A DNA stretch of 64,000 bases from Plantago major. Taxonomy: Eukaryota > Streptophyta > Magnoliopsida > Lamiales > Plantaginaceae. Position numbers and translations under genes: made by a program. Where the stretch lies: NCBI GenBank assembly GCA_026545765.1, contig CM048842.1, positions 17,820,667 to 17,884,666 of the forward strand. The letters are read 5' to 3'. The notes beneath the pieces were generated by a model, which worked only from the letters and a program-made list of their open reading frames with translations, was not told the DNA's origin and did no database searches. Positions 11,322-24,134 of the stretch are shown here, in pieces; positions within the stretch are counted from its first letter, which is position 1, and every line of letters begins with the position of its first letter.

Positions 11322-14300
11322 GCTCAGTCAGAAGAACAATTGGATGGAGAAACAGTTGTGTTATCTCCTCCAAAGGAAACTAAAACTGCTGAACAAGTAG
11401 TATCTGCAGAAAAGGTTCCAGAAACCCCCAAGGTTTCTGAGAAAGATGCCACTGAGCTTCCTCACTTGAAAGTTCAAGCAGAAAGAAAAGTTGATGAGGA
11501 TTAGACTTCTCCTCACAACAAGGTATCTGAGGCCTCTGTGACCAAGCAAGCAGAAATACAGGATAATGAGCCTAGTGTTTCCACACAGGCTCAAAGTCTA
11601 GTGCCAGATGATTTACTCAAGGCTTTCCAGAAGCACACTTTAAAGAAACATCTCAAGTGCTTCAGACAATGGTAGAAACTCAGAAAGGCTGACCTTTACA
11701 GATTAGCGAAATGTCGGCGTCCCAGAGAAAGAGCAATCGCCTTCAATGGAAGATTATATCCATGCATTGTTCCCAGAGTCCTACTCATTTGCCACTCGAT
11801 GCATGAAGACTTCATTCATGAAGTAGCCTGAGACTTATAGCGATTTCAAATCATGGATGCTCAAACCAAGGCGGATGGTTACCCATCATGCCTTGCCCAC
11901 AAGCTCACTACTTATCTGCTGAACAAGAAGAAGTTAATGGAAGGATGATTACATTCCCAAATGTGATCAACTTTGGTTTCGAAGATAACGAGGAGATGAG
12001 CGAAAATGATTATCAAGAACCTCCCTCTGAGCATCCAAATCAACAAACAAAGAACAAGAGTGATGATGATGATCAGAATGATGATCCCCAACCTGGACAA
12101 GGCGGGATTCAGAAAGCTAGCAAAGGAAATGGAGAAAAGGCTACTCCTTCAAATGCTCAGAAAGCCCCATCATCATCACCTCCCAAGTCTCATCAAGATA
12201 TCCAACAGGTTGAGCACAATGATGCCATAGAAGAAATTTGATTGTTGAGTTCGAGTTGAACAACTCAGAAAGGTGTTGGAAGAAGAAAAGAGAATCAGCA
12301 TTGAGTGTCAAGCTCTTGTTGATGAAAAGGAGGCCAAACTCAAAAATCTCAAAGAAGCTAATGCCAAGGAATTGGCACTCCTAGATGAGCAAAGAAATCT
12401 GAAGAATGCCATTGTTGTCACAGCTGCTGAGATAGATGCCATGGATGACAATGATGATGAAGAGCACGATGCTGAGGCTGCATCAGAAAAACCTTCTACA
12501 TCCTCTCAGAAGGCCATCATACTCCAAGGCAAACAAAAGATGTTAGCCATCTTGCAAACAATCCCAGAGAAGGATTATGAGAGTGATGCTGAAGAAGACT
12601 GTAACTTGATTACTGCAGAAGAAGATGAGAAACTTATCTCTCAGCAAAAGAGAGCCCTACTTGCTCCTCATATCTTCTCTGCACCAGGTAGTTCAAGAAG
12701 TGAAGAGCACCGTGCAAGGAATAGTATCTTTTTGGAACTCAGAGAGACACTAATTGCCCAAGACACAGAAGTGCTAAAATCCGTCCCAGAAGAGATGAAG
12801 CCATTGGCTGCTGCTTTACTCAATAGAGCAACCAGCATAGTTCTCTCTCAGAAAGACCTAGGGTTGGTCAAGGATGAGGATTGTAACAATGCTAATGCAG
12901 CATTGAATGAAGCCAGCCATGCTGTCCTGCAAGCCAACGCCATCCTAAGGCCGCTTGAAGAGCTCAACAGAAAGGAGCAGGAATTGGTTAGGCAGAACAA
13001 AGAGCTGAAGAAGGAACTTCAAGAATTAGTCAGGGTCCACAACAATCTCCAGAAAAACTTTGAATCACTCTCTGAAGCTTATGCTGTCATGAGTCAGACA
13101 TTCATGACTAAGGGGGAAGAGATGCCTCAGAAAGGCAGAGGAAGAAAAAGAAAACAATCAAATCCTCCCTCCTCAGGTCAACTTGTCATTAAGGACACCA
13201 CTGGAGACACCCTTGCTGAAGAAGTTGTTCCAGATCAACCACGGAAATGAGAAGTATGATAACTAGGGGAGCCAAGTCCCTTAGAATCTCAGAAGAAAAG
13301 AAGACTTCTGAAGAAGAAGAAAAGGAAGAAGGAGAAGTAAGAGGTCAAGAAAGCTGCAAGTCTCCATCTTTGAACTTCAATGATGATGAGGATGAATCTG
13401 ATACAGATGAACATCCACTTCACAAGAAAAGGAGACGAGCAACTACTTCACAACATCCTCTGGCAGCAAGGCCTTTAGCAGCCAGAACCCCTTCTGGAAA
13501 TACCAAGTCATTACAAGGAACATCCACCAGCACAACCCAAAGGTAAGAAGAAAGGGTTAGAGGATCTCCTAACAGAAGGTCACCTATGAAAAGCGAAGGA
13601 TTCGGTTTGGCAGAGTAAACAGAGAAACTCATCAAGAAAGGCCAACTGATGCCCACATTGAGTATATGAAGACCAGTAATGAAGAATCTTCATATAGGTG
13701 CATTCTGAACAAGAGAGGGTATTGGATTCTAGAACTACAACATCTACTTGTCAATGATAAGTTTCCAACTCCCATCCTCAACGGATCACTGAAATGGAGA
13801 AAAGCGACGATTGCTAAAACACAGGCACCTTCATGCCTGGCTAAACTTTGAAGTAGAAAAGAGGAATGAAGCCAGAAAGATGGATCTTTCTTTTGCCTGT
13901 CCTTACCCAAAGACTAATGATGTACACAAGGTAAGAAAACTGGATGGTAGCTACAGCAGGAAGAACAAACTAGGTGTTTCAACCTATGAGTCATTCTATA
14001 TGACATTGGATGAATACCTAGATGATATACACTATCTGGAAGAAATATACAAGTATTTCAACCTATCTCAGCTGCAAGTGGACCATGCATGGGTCTAGGG
14101 AAAGTACTTCTGGGTCAAACATTTTCTGCGGAAGAATCACAAGCTTGGCAAGAGTTACCATGAAATATGTTAGGAATATCTGTTAGTATTTTGATCACTC
14201 ATCACATGTTCTTATCTTAGCCAGAAAGGTGATTAAGTGCTCTTGGTTCACTTGAACATTGTAAAAGAGGAAATCACTGAGTATGATTAGTCTAGTAAAT

Positions 14301-14730
14301 CTTGTATTAGGATTATAGGTCTCTGAGTGTAATTTTGTATTTCAAGAAGACCATTAAGATCAATCCTAGCAGTGGAGCTTTTCTGAAGATTAGAAGACTG
14401 AAGATTGCACAAGGTTTATGAAGACACAGAGGTTTAGTCTAACTCAGAAAGACTATGTCCTCAATCCTTTCTTAAGTATATTAACTTATTTTCGGGATAT
14501 GATTCTGGACATATGACATCATGAGTATGGAGCATGCAAGCCATCAGAAAGGCTCATGTATCCGTTGAGACTAAAGGACAATGAACAGTACTATGCATTA
14601 AATGCATCGGGAAATCTTTATAGCGATCCTCTCGAAAAATGAGATAGTGACTTACAGTACATAGTTCAAGATATAAGCAGATATAATTTGATAGAGAACT
14701 GTGGATAAAATTCAAACGCCTCTCAAATTT

Positions 14731-14743
14731 ATCTATATATATC
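14731..14743 (+). promoter_or_regulatory. TATA box of LTR2
   Basis: ATCTATATATATC lies inside the LTR about 560 bp from its start. The same run occurs in LTR1 (near 1918) and LTR3 (near 28516), where U3 transcription control would be expected. Confidence 0.5.
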
Positions 14744-15540
14744 ACACACTTAGACGCTTGAAGAACATACCTTAGAACGCTCTATCTTGCAAACTTACCA
14801 TCAAGCAAAGTATTCTCTCAAGCACTCTACTACCCTTTCTGAAAGCTTTCTGTTGCTTGAAGAATCACTAGTAGTTCTAAGTTTTCCTGAACCTTAACAA
14901 GAGATTGTTATTCGTGAAAGAGTTGAACTATCAGATACCATTTCTGAAGGTCATTCTCCAGAACGGACACCAATTACTTGGGTCAGTAAAGAGCAGACTG
15001 TCATCCACTAAACAAGTGTATTAAGTAGTCTTGTTCTATTAGGCTCTCTGAAAACATAACTGAAAAGTTATACGAGAAGCCTCTCTGACAAACCTTATAA
15101 CCAACACCATCAAGGCGTGGAGTAGAGGAAGTACTTGATTTGGGAAATCAGGGAATAACTCCAAGGTTATCTGAGTAGAGGAAGTACTTAGCTCTAGGAG
15201 GAGGGAATAACTCAGAGAACATTTGGTTGGGAACCATTTGTTTAGGAATCTTAGAATAAGGATTATTGTAAGGTGAACTCAATTATCTGTTCTAGTGAAT
15301 TCTAGGTCTCAGAAAGACCGAAGTGGATTAGTTGGAGGATTACGCCACCTCCAAATACCACAATACTTGCTGTGTTATTTACCTTTCTGTATTTACATTT
15401 CAGCAAAGCACACACACACTTACTTATTGTTTCTGCACTTACCTATCCTAAAGTCTTCCGCGATCTGAATTTTAAGTATCAGAAACCCCCAGGTTTCTGA
15501 GAAACTGTGTTTATCGACAAAAGTTTTAAAAGACTATTCA

Positions 15541-15552
15541 CCCCCCCCCCCC
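15541..15552 (+). repeat. Poly-C tract in LTR2
   Basis: There are 12 consecutive C residues near the LTR 3' end, against 16 in LTR3 (29326-29341) and only 4 in the related solo LTR on the other strand (near 60003). The tract is length-variable and prone to slippage or sequencing error. Confidence 0.85.
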
Positions 15553-15589
15553 TCTAGTCTTTTACTTTGCCGTTATCTGGACCAACAAG

Positions 15590-15601
15590 TGGTATCGAGC
15601 G
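15590..15601 (+). other. Primer-binding site of copy B
   Basis: TGGTATCGAGCG, two bases after the LTR end, matches the TGGTATCAGAGC site complementary to initiator tRNA-Met, with the CAGAG part reading CGAG. This is again a change at a CAG site and may be a basecalling error. Confidence 0.75.
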
Positions 15602-15698
15602 GAGGTTCACAAGCCTTACACTTTGAACCTAGATCCCAGATAGGTGAAGGAACTTTGTCCCTTCGAGGACTATATAATTTGTGTGTTAAGTGTGCGGT

Positions 15699-18130
15699 AT
15701 GTCTAAAGTGATGCACCCGTTACGAAGCGAAAACTACGAGAAACGGAAGCACAACCTGATGCTCCATATGGCGGCCATTAGTGATGAGATGATCTATGTC
15801 ATCAATGAAGGGCCTATCAAAATCGAACAACTCGAACAAATTCTTGAGGTGTCGATGGAAGAAAAAACCTCGAACAAGGAAGATGGGCGAGGACATGCGC
15901 TAGTGATAGTGGTCATGTTGCTCGTGGAAGCATTATATGAAGACAAGCGAGAGCTATGGACATCGAAGATGACAAGAGACACAGATTGGATGGTCAAGCT
16001 CGTAATATAATCATCGGATCGACACACGAGCACATACGATTAAAGCGTAGGGTCTAAAGCAGCGAAAGTTGCACAGCAATTGATTGAAGAAATACATGCG
16101 GGCCAGAAAACCAAAGAAAACAAGTTCGAAGTTCTTAAATTGAAGTTCCAAAACATCAAACAAGGTCCCAGAAAATCGGAAGAACTTGATTTGATTTACT
16201 ACTCTTATAGTGATATGGCTGCACTTGGTGAAAGCGATAGATACTCGGTCGAGAAAAGATTAAGACTATTGTCGAAGTCTCAATCCTGGGAACACACTAA
16301 GTTCTTTTATTTCAATCAAGGGATGCCAAATATTACTCGGTGAGCTCTTCTCTCATCTTGCTCATGAGACTATGAGACTACTCGGAGAGAACAAGCAATT
16401 TGAAAAGTTGCAAAGTGTTGCTCTAGTTTCTCAAGGTACTTACGAAAGAAGGATACCAAAAGCATCTGAAGAAAATGCTCTTGATAAGACACATGAAGAA
16501 ATTTGTGAGTCGAAGATTGAGAGAAGAAAAGCTAAAGAAAAGTGAAAAAGCATCTTGGCCCAAACTATCATCGATCTGAGAACATACAAGTGAACAACTC
16601 TCTGCACCCCATTCGGAAAGGTGTTAATCTTGAAGCTGCGAAATAGGAAATGATATCTGCTTCTATTGTCAAAAGCGTCACTTCAAGAGATTGTCACCTT
16701 TAAACAAGCTCAAGACAGGTGACAAGAAGGACAGAAGAAATTTCAAGAGAAATCAAAGGGCCTTAGTGACTGAAGAAAGGAAGAAGATTCAAATTCAACT
16801 TGATGCTCTAGACTTTGAGACAGATTCTGAAAATGGAGATTCAGATGACTCAAACCTACCATCACCAGAATTGTGTGGAATCACCCACGATGTAATTGAC
16901 TTCGGCCTTAAGAAGAAATAAATGTGTGGAGTTGCTGAGATTGCTGGTCCAGACATCTCCAACATTGAAATGTGTCTTATGGCTGATGAGGTAACTAACA
17001 ATTCACAATTCCTGTACTATGAGAGTGATGATGGAATTGAGGATCTGGAGTTGGTCAAGAGTGAATTCGATCGTTATGAGAAAGAATTTCTGGAAGCACA
17101 ATCCAAAACTAGAATTCTAGAGGAAAGCAAAGAAACTCTTGAAAAAGTGGTTTCTGAGCTAACCAGAGTATCTGAGAACAAGAACGCTGAAATAGCCTTT
17201 CTGAAATCTGAGATATCAAAGAATGAAAATTCTCACAAACTAGCCTTGGATGAACTTACTAATAAAATGATGAAGCTGCTTTCTGAGAATGAAGAACTCA
17301 AAAAGAAAGAGATATCCTTCCAATCTTATGCAAAGGCTAGTGACACTCTCACTAAGGTTCAATCTATAGAGATCCCTCTGAGAGAGGTGGACTTGGACTT
17401 GATGAACAATCGAGTAATTCATCTCCTCTGAAGAAGAGTGATGAAAGGTTGACCTTTGTAAAAAGTCAACAGAATGGTTCTTCAACCACCTATAGCATTG
17501 GTCAGAAAGCTAGGGTAGTTGACAAAGGAAAAGGAGTAGCAACCCAGCCTTTGAAAGAACAACAAGTTCACAAGAAACTTGCGGATAAGGTTTCTAAAAA
17601 GAAACATAACCCTCAGACATGTAACCATCCACATTGCTACATTACTAGGAAAGGAAGAATTGCTGGAATAGGCAAATTCTCTACTGTACCATTTTATGAA
17701 AATAAAGATGGTGCATAAACTAGTAAGGCTTGAAGAGCGATTGAGAAAGAAGGTGTTCGAAATGGCATTGGCTATCGTGCTATTGGAAAAGTTCTTACGC
17801 AACAATATAAGGAAGGACAAGAACAATGGCGCAAAAGGCGATATTACGCGTAAAATGAGCGAAGTGGAAGAAATCTCAAGCCACTGAAAAACTGAATGCC
17901 AGAGCTAGAAGGAACTGGGCCAGAAAGGCTAAGTTTGCTGAAAAGCAATCCTAGAAACCCAGGGTCCAGAAAGCGCCAAAAGGAACACCTAGAAACACCA
18001 CAAGAAGGAAAATTGAGATCAAAATTACTGATTTTATTGTATCTCCTTCTGATCAAGTTAGACAAAAACAAACTCCCAAGAAATTCACTAAAATGTGGAT
18101 TCCAACTGGAAGAATGTTTAGTCTAAATGG
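15699..18130 (+). pseudogene. gag: gag of Sirevirus copy B, broken
   Basis: The ATG at 15699 is in the same place as in copy A. The N-terminal Copia pattern is recognisable (ISDEMIYVINEGPIKI near 15785), but the frame is broken early. The best preserved part is 16922-17431. It contains a strong coiled coil with regular Leu/Ile heptads (SEFDRYEKEFLEAQSKTRIL, then LALDELTNKMMKLLSENEEL), as expected of the long Gag of Sireviruses. The start of this piece is simply where the frame reopens after a TAA at 16919-16921. The far C-terminal part near 17450-17700 is basic. No clear CCHC knuckle is seen. Confidence 0.7.
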
Positions 18131-18175
18131 TTCTATCTCCGAAACAAGAACCTAACTCCTATTTCCTATTTTATG

Positions 18176-21100
18176 CAGAACGCCTCTTGGACTAAGGCTC
18201 AATGGCTATTTGATAGTGGATGCGGAAAGCACATGACAGGAGACAAAGCAAATCCGGTTAACTACAAAGCTTGCAACAATGGACCAGACATCAGATTTGC
18301 TGGAGGAGAATTAAATCCTTCTCTGGGATTTGGCAACGTCAAATTAGGATCATTAACTATCACTGACGTATTACATGTTAAGGGTTTGAAATATAATCTA
18401 TTTAACATGAGCCAGTTTGCAGACAAGGGATTGACTGTGAAATTCAAAGCAAAGTATTGCAAACTTATTGACAATGAGTCAAAGCAGACAGTCTTGGTTG
18501 CTTTCGGGAAAGCGATCTTTATGTTGCCGACTGGGCATCTACCACAACTGAAGAATGTCTCATGGTGAGTCAATCAGGTCACACAGAAGAGCATTGGTTA
18601 TGGCACAAAAGAATGAGTCACTTGAATTTCAAAACTCTAAACAAACTTCCCAAGAAAGAGTTAGTGGTTGGCCTTCCCAAACAATCTTTCAGAAAGGATG
18701 GTATATGTTCTGCCTTTCAGATGGGGAAACAATCTAAGATCTCTTTCAAGTCCAAAATCAGACACTCTAGTGTTAGACCACTGCAACTATTACACATGGA
18801 TCTTTTTGAATCATCTGTAACTAGTTATGCAGGAAAGAAGTACGGTCTTGTTGTTGTAGATGACTTCTCAAGATTCACTTGGGTTGTCTTTCTGAAGCAC
18901 AAATCTGATGCAAGGGTGGAGATACCAAACTTCTTTGAATAAGCAAGTCATGAAAAATGACAAGGTATCTGTCGAGCAGACCATGTCTTGAGTTTGTCAA
19001 CCAGTACATTAAGGAGTTTTGTACCAAAAAAGGTATACAACACCAACTTTCCTCTGTAAGAACACCACAACAAAATGGTGTTGCAGAAAGGAAAAATAGA
19101 ACACTTAAAGCTGTAAACACAGCATGCTACACTCAGAACAGATATTTGATAAACAAACACCATGACAAGACCCCATATGAACTCTTGGTTGGTAGACCCC
19201 CTAATATCAAACATCTAAAAGTATTTGGTTGTAGATGTTTTGTTCTTAACAATGGAAAAGAGTATCTAAGAACATTTCAACCAAAGGCAGATGAAGGCGT
19301 GTTTCTTGGTTATTCTATGAATAGCAAAGCATACAGAGTTTACAACAAAAGAACAAAGAAGATTGAAGAATCAGTTCATGTTATATTCTATGAAGGAAGC
19401 GAAAACACCCTTAGATGAACTCTCAGAAAGGTTCAATGAACTAATGATAAAGGACTCTGAAGAGGAACATTCAGAAAGGAAAAATATCATTATGGAAAGG
19501 GAGGATGACTCTGACGAAGAAAAGCATGAAATGCCTAGTAACAACCAGATGATTCTCAGACATGATGAAGAATTTCCTATGAGAATTCTAGAAAAGGAAA
19601 CTGAAGATGTTCATCAGAGAGCTAACTCTGGAAATGACCTCTCTGACAGGCATGTCCCAGAAAGCTCTCTGCGAGCAAGTGTCGGACATTCACCCCTTAC
19701 GAGGTGCAAAATGTCACAGATACTGAAGAAGTATCAAGTCATAATCATAATGCTTCACATTCAGATCACATAGATGTTGACCCTACTAGCCCTAAACCCA
19801 TGATGAGATGGATCAAGGATCATCCTGCAAAAGATGTGATTGGACCAATCAATCAAGGTGTTAGGACTAGGAGAGCAATAAACTGAAAATGCTAATTCTC
19901 TCTTTGGATGTTTTATCTCAAACATTGAACGAAAACTATAGAAGAAACATTAAGAGACCAAGACTGGATCTCTGCAATGCAAGAAGAGTTGGATCAGTTT
20001 GAAAGAAATAAAGTCTGGAAACTAGTTCCATTTGTAGAAGGAATATCTGTGATTGGAACTAAGTGGGTTTCGAAACAAGATGAATGAATCTGGTGAAATA
20101 AGCGAAACAAAGCAAGGTTGGTTGCGAGGATTCACCAGATGAAGGTTTAGATTTTGATGAGTCATATGCAGGTTGCAGTTGGATGCAATAAGACTCTTTC
20201 GGCCTTTGACTCATAAAGATTTTAAAGTTTATCAGATGGATGTCAAGAGTGCATTCTTGAATGGTGAACTTGCTGAGGAAGTCTATGTTGAGCAACCACC
20301 TGGCTTTGAAGTTTCCTCAGAAAGTAGAATGGTCTATAAGCTACAAAAAGCTCTTTACGGACTGAAACATGCTCCAAGAGCATGGTATGACACTTTGGCC
20401 AAATACCTTCTGGAAAGTGGTTTCAAGAAAGGTGAAGTTGATAAAACTTTGTTTACTTTAAATCATGATGGGAAACTACTCTTAGTTCAAGTATATGTTG
20501 ATGACATCATCTTTGGATCTAAGGACAAGCAACTTTGTGATGACTTTGCAAATCTCATGAAAAGTAAATTTGAGATGAGCATGATGGGAGAATTGAACTA
20601 TTTCCTAGGATTGCAAGTCAAGCAACTCAATGATGGAATATTCATTAGTCAGACAAAGTATCTGAAAGACATGCTCACAAAGTTCAATCTTAAGCCTTAC
20701 GAAAAGAATGCTAAGATACCTATGAGCATAGGAACAAGATGGCGATATCTTGAATCGGATAAGAGTGTTGATGAACACAAGTATAGGAAATTGATAGGTT
20801 CACTACTTTACCTTCATCGCAAGGACACGATATTCAATATGCGGGTTGTGTGCTAGATTTCAAACAAATCAATGCAATCACACTACAACATTGCTATGAA
20901 AATATTAAGGTATGTGAAAGTACGATAGATGTAGGTTTGTGGTATCCTAAAGAAAGTGGATTGAGTTTGGCTGGTTACTCAGATGCTGATTATGTTGGAT
21001 CAATGCTTGATAGGAAAAGTACCTCAGGAACTTGTCAGTTTCTGGGAACTAGACTTCTCTCATGGTTTAGCAAGAAACAAAACTCAATTGCAACTTCTAC

Positions 21101-21440
21101 CACAGAGGCTGAATATATTGCTGCTGGTTGTTGTGCAACACAAATTCTGTGGATTCAACAACAACTCAGAGACTATGGACTCAATGAAGAGAAAACTCCC
21201 ATTTTCTGTAACAACACAAGTGCTATTGCAATAACACAGAACCCCAAGTTCCATGCCAGAACAAAGCACATTGATGTTAGACACCACTTCATCAGAGACC
21301 ATGTTGAGAAAGGCAATATAGAGATACTCAAGATTGGCACAGAAGACCAACTTGCAGATATCTTCACTAAGCCCTTACAAGAAAGCCGGTTCTTGACTTT
21401 GAGTCATAATCTTGGATTAATGGAGTTGCCTAAGGACTGA
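18176..21440 (+). pseudogene. pol: pol of Sirevirus copy B, partly intact
   Basis: Protease: WLFDSGCGKHMTGDK near 18200 has the D-S-G active site. GAG-pre-integrase: LWHKRMSHLNF near 18600. Integrase: first Asp in LHMDLFE near 18797; the second Asp region is damaged near 18975; PQQNGVAERKNRT near 19068 holds the Glu. About 22 codons present in copy A are missing right after this. RT: 20173-20856 is open with [10 protein letters not shown] and [12 protein letters not shown] (catalytic DD). RNase H: 20850-21440 is open and ends LGLMELPKD, with the YSDADYVG and STTEAEYIA motifs. A frameshift near 20840 separates RT from RNase H. The polyprotein is cut by several other stops. Confidence 0.85.
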
Positions 21441-22362
21441 AAAATTGTCCGGAATCTCTTAAGTCTGAATAAGTGAATAGGCCTCTGAGAACAGGTTCTC
21501 AGAAAGTCAAGTTGATAAGAGGTGATGCAAAGGTTTCTGAGTAGCAACACTCAGAAAGGCAAAACATTTCTGGAACGGGTATCCAGAAAGGCAAAGGTTG
21601 GTACACACTTAAAAATTAAATAAAACTAGAACTTACTTACTGAGAGTGGGTCAAATACATTCAAACAACTGAAGCTTCTAGCACTTGAATTCAGAAAGCT
21701 ACTTAGTCATAAAGAGAAATGGACACACAAAGCCCAAAAGGTATAAGTTCTGAAAGTCAAATATGTGCAATGTCTTGTATTTTTACCATTTTGATGATAA
21801 ACAATATATAGATAAGGACTTGACACTCAGAATGATAAGATCAAATGATTAAGTGTTCCTACTCTTTACTAAGTGACATAATGAATGTAGCATATTAAAA
21901 ATTCATCAAGTCGGCACATTACCATTTGTTGATTGTTATCATTACAAGATATGCAATATAAGCCCTTGATGAATAAATGTTTGATCTCAACGGATGAGAT
22001 TAAAACAAAGCAAGTAATGTCTGTTGATAAATGCAGACATGGCCCACTACGCATTTAATGAAGTACAAAGGACGTACCACGCCTATGCAGATGCAAAGAC
22101 ACGCATTCATATTCAGCTATATGTATGTTGTATCTATGTACATTTTGTCTGCTATATATATAGGATTTGGGCAAAAGACAAACACTTTTACCAATTCCGA
22201 AATTTCAAACTTGCATCAAAACAGCAAAATCTCTAAAGATTTCTGCAAAACCCCTCTGCAAAACTCAACTTCTTGTGCTTAGTCTTCTAAAAAGACAGAC
22301 TAATCTCGATTAATTGCGTAAAATTCATCTGAAAAACACTCATTCAAAACTCTATATAAGAG
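21441..22362 (+). other. Spacer between pol and ORF3, copy B
   Basis: A 0.92-kb non-coding stretch colinear with 8435-9327. It contains a TATA-like run near 22152. Just before the ORF3 start it has CTCTATATAAGAG, which is too close to the ATG to act as a normal TATA box. Confidence 0.6.
22152..22162 (+). promoter_or_regulatory. Possible internal TATA box for ORF3, copy B
   Basis: CTATATATATA lies about 200 bp before the ORF3 ATG and is conserved in copy A. It could drive ORF3 separately from the LTR. This is inferred from position only. Confidence 0.35.
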
Positions 22363-23951
22363 ATGGCACCCAAGAAGATGACCACCAAGAACCCTAAGGC
22401 CGTATCATCTGCTCCTGCTGAAAAGAAAGGAGGAAAGGAACTTAAGGTGTTGAATAAACGCCTTCTGGGAAAGTTTACCCCATCGGACTGGAACCCTAAC
22501 CACAAATTGAATTGGGGAGCTTTTCTAGTGAAGAGATATGTACCAGCAGTTATACCTTCAAAACCAGAAAGGAAACTGATATTGGGGATGCTGAAGAATT
22601 CCCATATCTACAAGCTTCTATCTGCTGCACCCAGTGGACTATCCACATTGGATGTACTGGAGTTCTATAACAACTCCAAAATCTTCACAAAAGTTGTGAA
22701 TAATGAAGAAGGAAAATACATGCAGACTGAAGTCCAAGGACAAGAAATTGTTCTAGACTGCAAGACTTTCTACAAGATATTCCGATTGAAAAATCGAGGA
22801 ACATTTGAAGACATCAACATCAAGGACGCTTCCATGATTCAAGGCATCAAAGAGCTATTTGAAGCAATCCAGTTAGAAAATGCAAAATGTTGCCCAGGAG
22901 ACTTTGTTCTGAAGGCCATCAGAACTAGTCATCTCCAGAAACACTGGAGTACTTGAGCTCTTATTCTGGTCCGTTGCTTTGATGGCAACAAAGGTGGAGT
23001 AGACCAGATAAGCATGGAGAGATGGATGATGATGCATCTTCTGAACAAGAAGCATGAAGGGAAGGAAACCCACTTCAATTGGGGGAAGTACGCCTTCAAC
23101 AAATTCCTTGGACATATTGAGGAATTTGAGCCCAAAATCATCAATGGCCTTGCTGAGCCAAAGGCCAATATGCACTTTGGTCTCAGAATCTGTTACATTC
23201 TGGAAACAATGGGAATCACTCTCGAGAGAGCAGAAATCCTACCACCAACTCCCTTTCCGGACACGCTTTTGAAGAAAAGGAGAAACTTCGCCGTAACGCA
23301 CTTTTCGAAAGCGGAAGAAAAGAAAGCTGCAAGAAGGTGAGGAGGTCTCTGCAAGCTCAAGCTAAACCTCCAGTGCCAAGAGAAAGAGGACTCATAGCAA
23401 AAGAGCCTCAAGCCCCTAAGCATACAAGAGGCGAACCTTCCGAGACAAGGTCTTAGAAGATGTTGGACGATCGAAGGCAACTCAGAAACCCCAAGAGTCT
23501 GAACTGAATGCTCGAACTCTCCAGAGATGATAGAAATATCATAGATGGGTCCGCACCAACACAGAATAGTGATTCTGAGGATGATGAAGTACTTGCAAAA
23601 GTACTCAAAAGATTCAAGTATGAGACCCATGGAGGAGCATCAAGCTCAGCCCTTCAGAAAGACAAGAGCCCCTCTACCCAGCAGGAAGAAGAAGGCCTGG
23701 GTGAGGAAGATAGAATGCTGGAGGATCCTGACATTGCTTCCACATTCACAATGCCAGCACTTAATATTGCTGAAGAAAACCCTGTTCTTGAACAGGTTCC
23801 TCAACCTTCTGAGAGAGCTCAACTCTCAGAAAGGGATCAAACTGAGATGGAGACTCAGAATGATACTGCATAGGAGAACAATAATGAGCACAGAGAGACA
23901 GTGGAATCACCACAAGTCCATGAGATCAATGATCAGCCTGACTCTATTCAG

Positions 23952-24029
23952 GTAACAAAGATAGTTTGTATCTAACATGTCAACATAATTGTATGTTAAC
24001 TTGTTACTCATAAGCTGTATTTGTTACAG
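23952..24029 (+). other. ORF3 intron 1, copy B
   Basis: ATTCAG/GTAACAAAG to TTTGTTACAG/GCC, 78 bp, phase 0, T-rich towards the acceptor. It is present in copy A. Confidence 0.78.
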
Positions 24030-24134
24030 GCCAACTTGGAGACACACTTTCAGGGGGAAGAAAACCTGTCCACCCCCTTGAATCAAGAAGAGGTTCCTCC
24101 AACCTCAGAACATCAAGAAGAGCCTGTCCCACAG

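Larger units (their letters stand above)
9328..14160 (+). pseudogene. ORF3 accessory gene of Sirevirus copy A, with introns
   Basis: It starts with MAPKKMTTKNPKA at 9328, as in copy B. The first exon is heavily broken. Three GT-AG introns (10881-10953, 11059-11142, 11245-11321) match introns 1-3 of copy B. Introns 4 and 5 of copy B are absent: exon sequence runs straight through at 11471/11472 and 11588/11589. The last exon includes an acidic run (DDDDQNDD), a long open stretch at 12273-13250 with coiled-coil heptads, and a basic patch (KGRGRKRKQ). The C-terminal block begins near 13650. The gene is cut at about 14160, where a deletion joins it to LTR2. A C-to-T change makes a TAG at 11502-11504 where copy B reads CAG. 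Confidence 0.75.
1349..15587 (+). mobile_element. Sirevirus-like Copia retrotransposon, copy A
   Basis: The order is LTR1, gag, pol (protease, integrase, reverse transcriptase, RNase H), a spacer, the extra gene ORF3, and LTR2 (shared with copy B). Domain order with integrase before RT marks Copia. The long LTRs, large coiled-coil Gag and extra gene after pol fit the Sirevirus lineage. Compared with copy B it has lost the end of LTR1 together with the primer-binding site (junction near 2604) and about 530 bp before LTR2 including the polypurine tract (junction near 14168). Both gaps remove signals needed for replication, so this copy is dead in cis. Its reading frames are broken many times, many at CAG/CTG sites where an assembly artefact is possible. 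Confidence 0.88.
14169..15587 (+). repeat. LTR2, shared middle LTR
   Basis: It runs from TGTTAGGAATATCTGTTAG to CCAACA, 1419 bp. It serves as the 3' LTR of copy A and the 5' LTR of copy B. A TATA-like ATCTATATATATCACAC lies near 14731, and a run of 12 C lies at 15541-15552. The left junction follows ATGAAATA of the broken ORF3, with no polypurine tract before it. Confidence 0.88.

Noticed and set aside
17482..17826. Minus-strand frame of 114 codons within Sirevirus gag
   Set aside because: It lies antisense to the Gag coding region, has no domain, and appears only where the gag frame is present on the other strand. A similar shadow is seen in copy A at 4447-4653.
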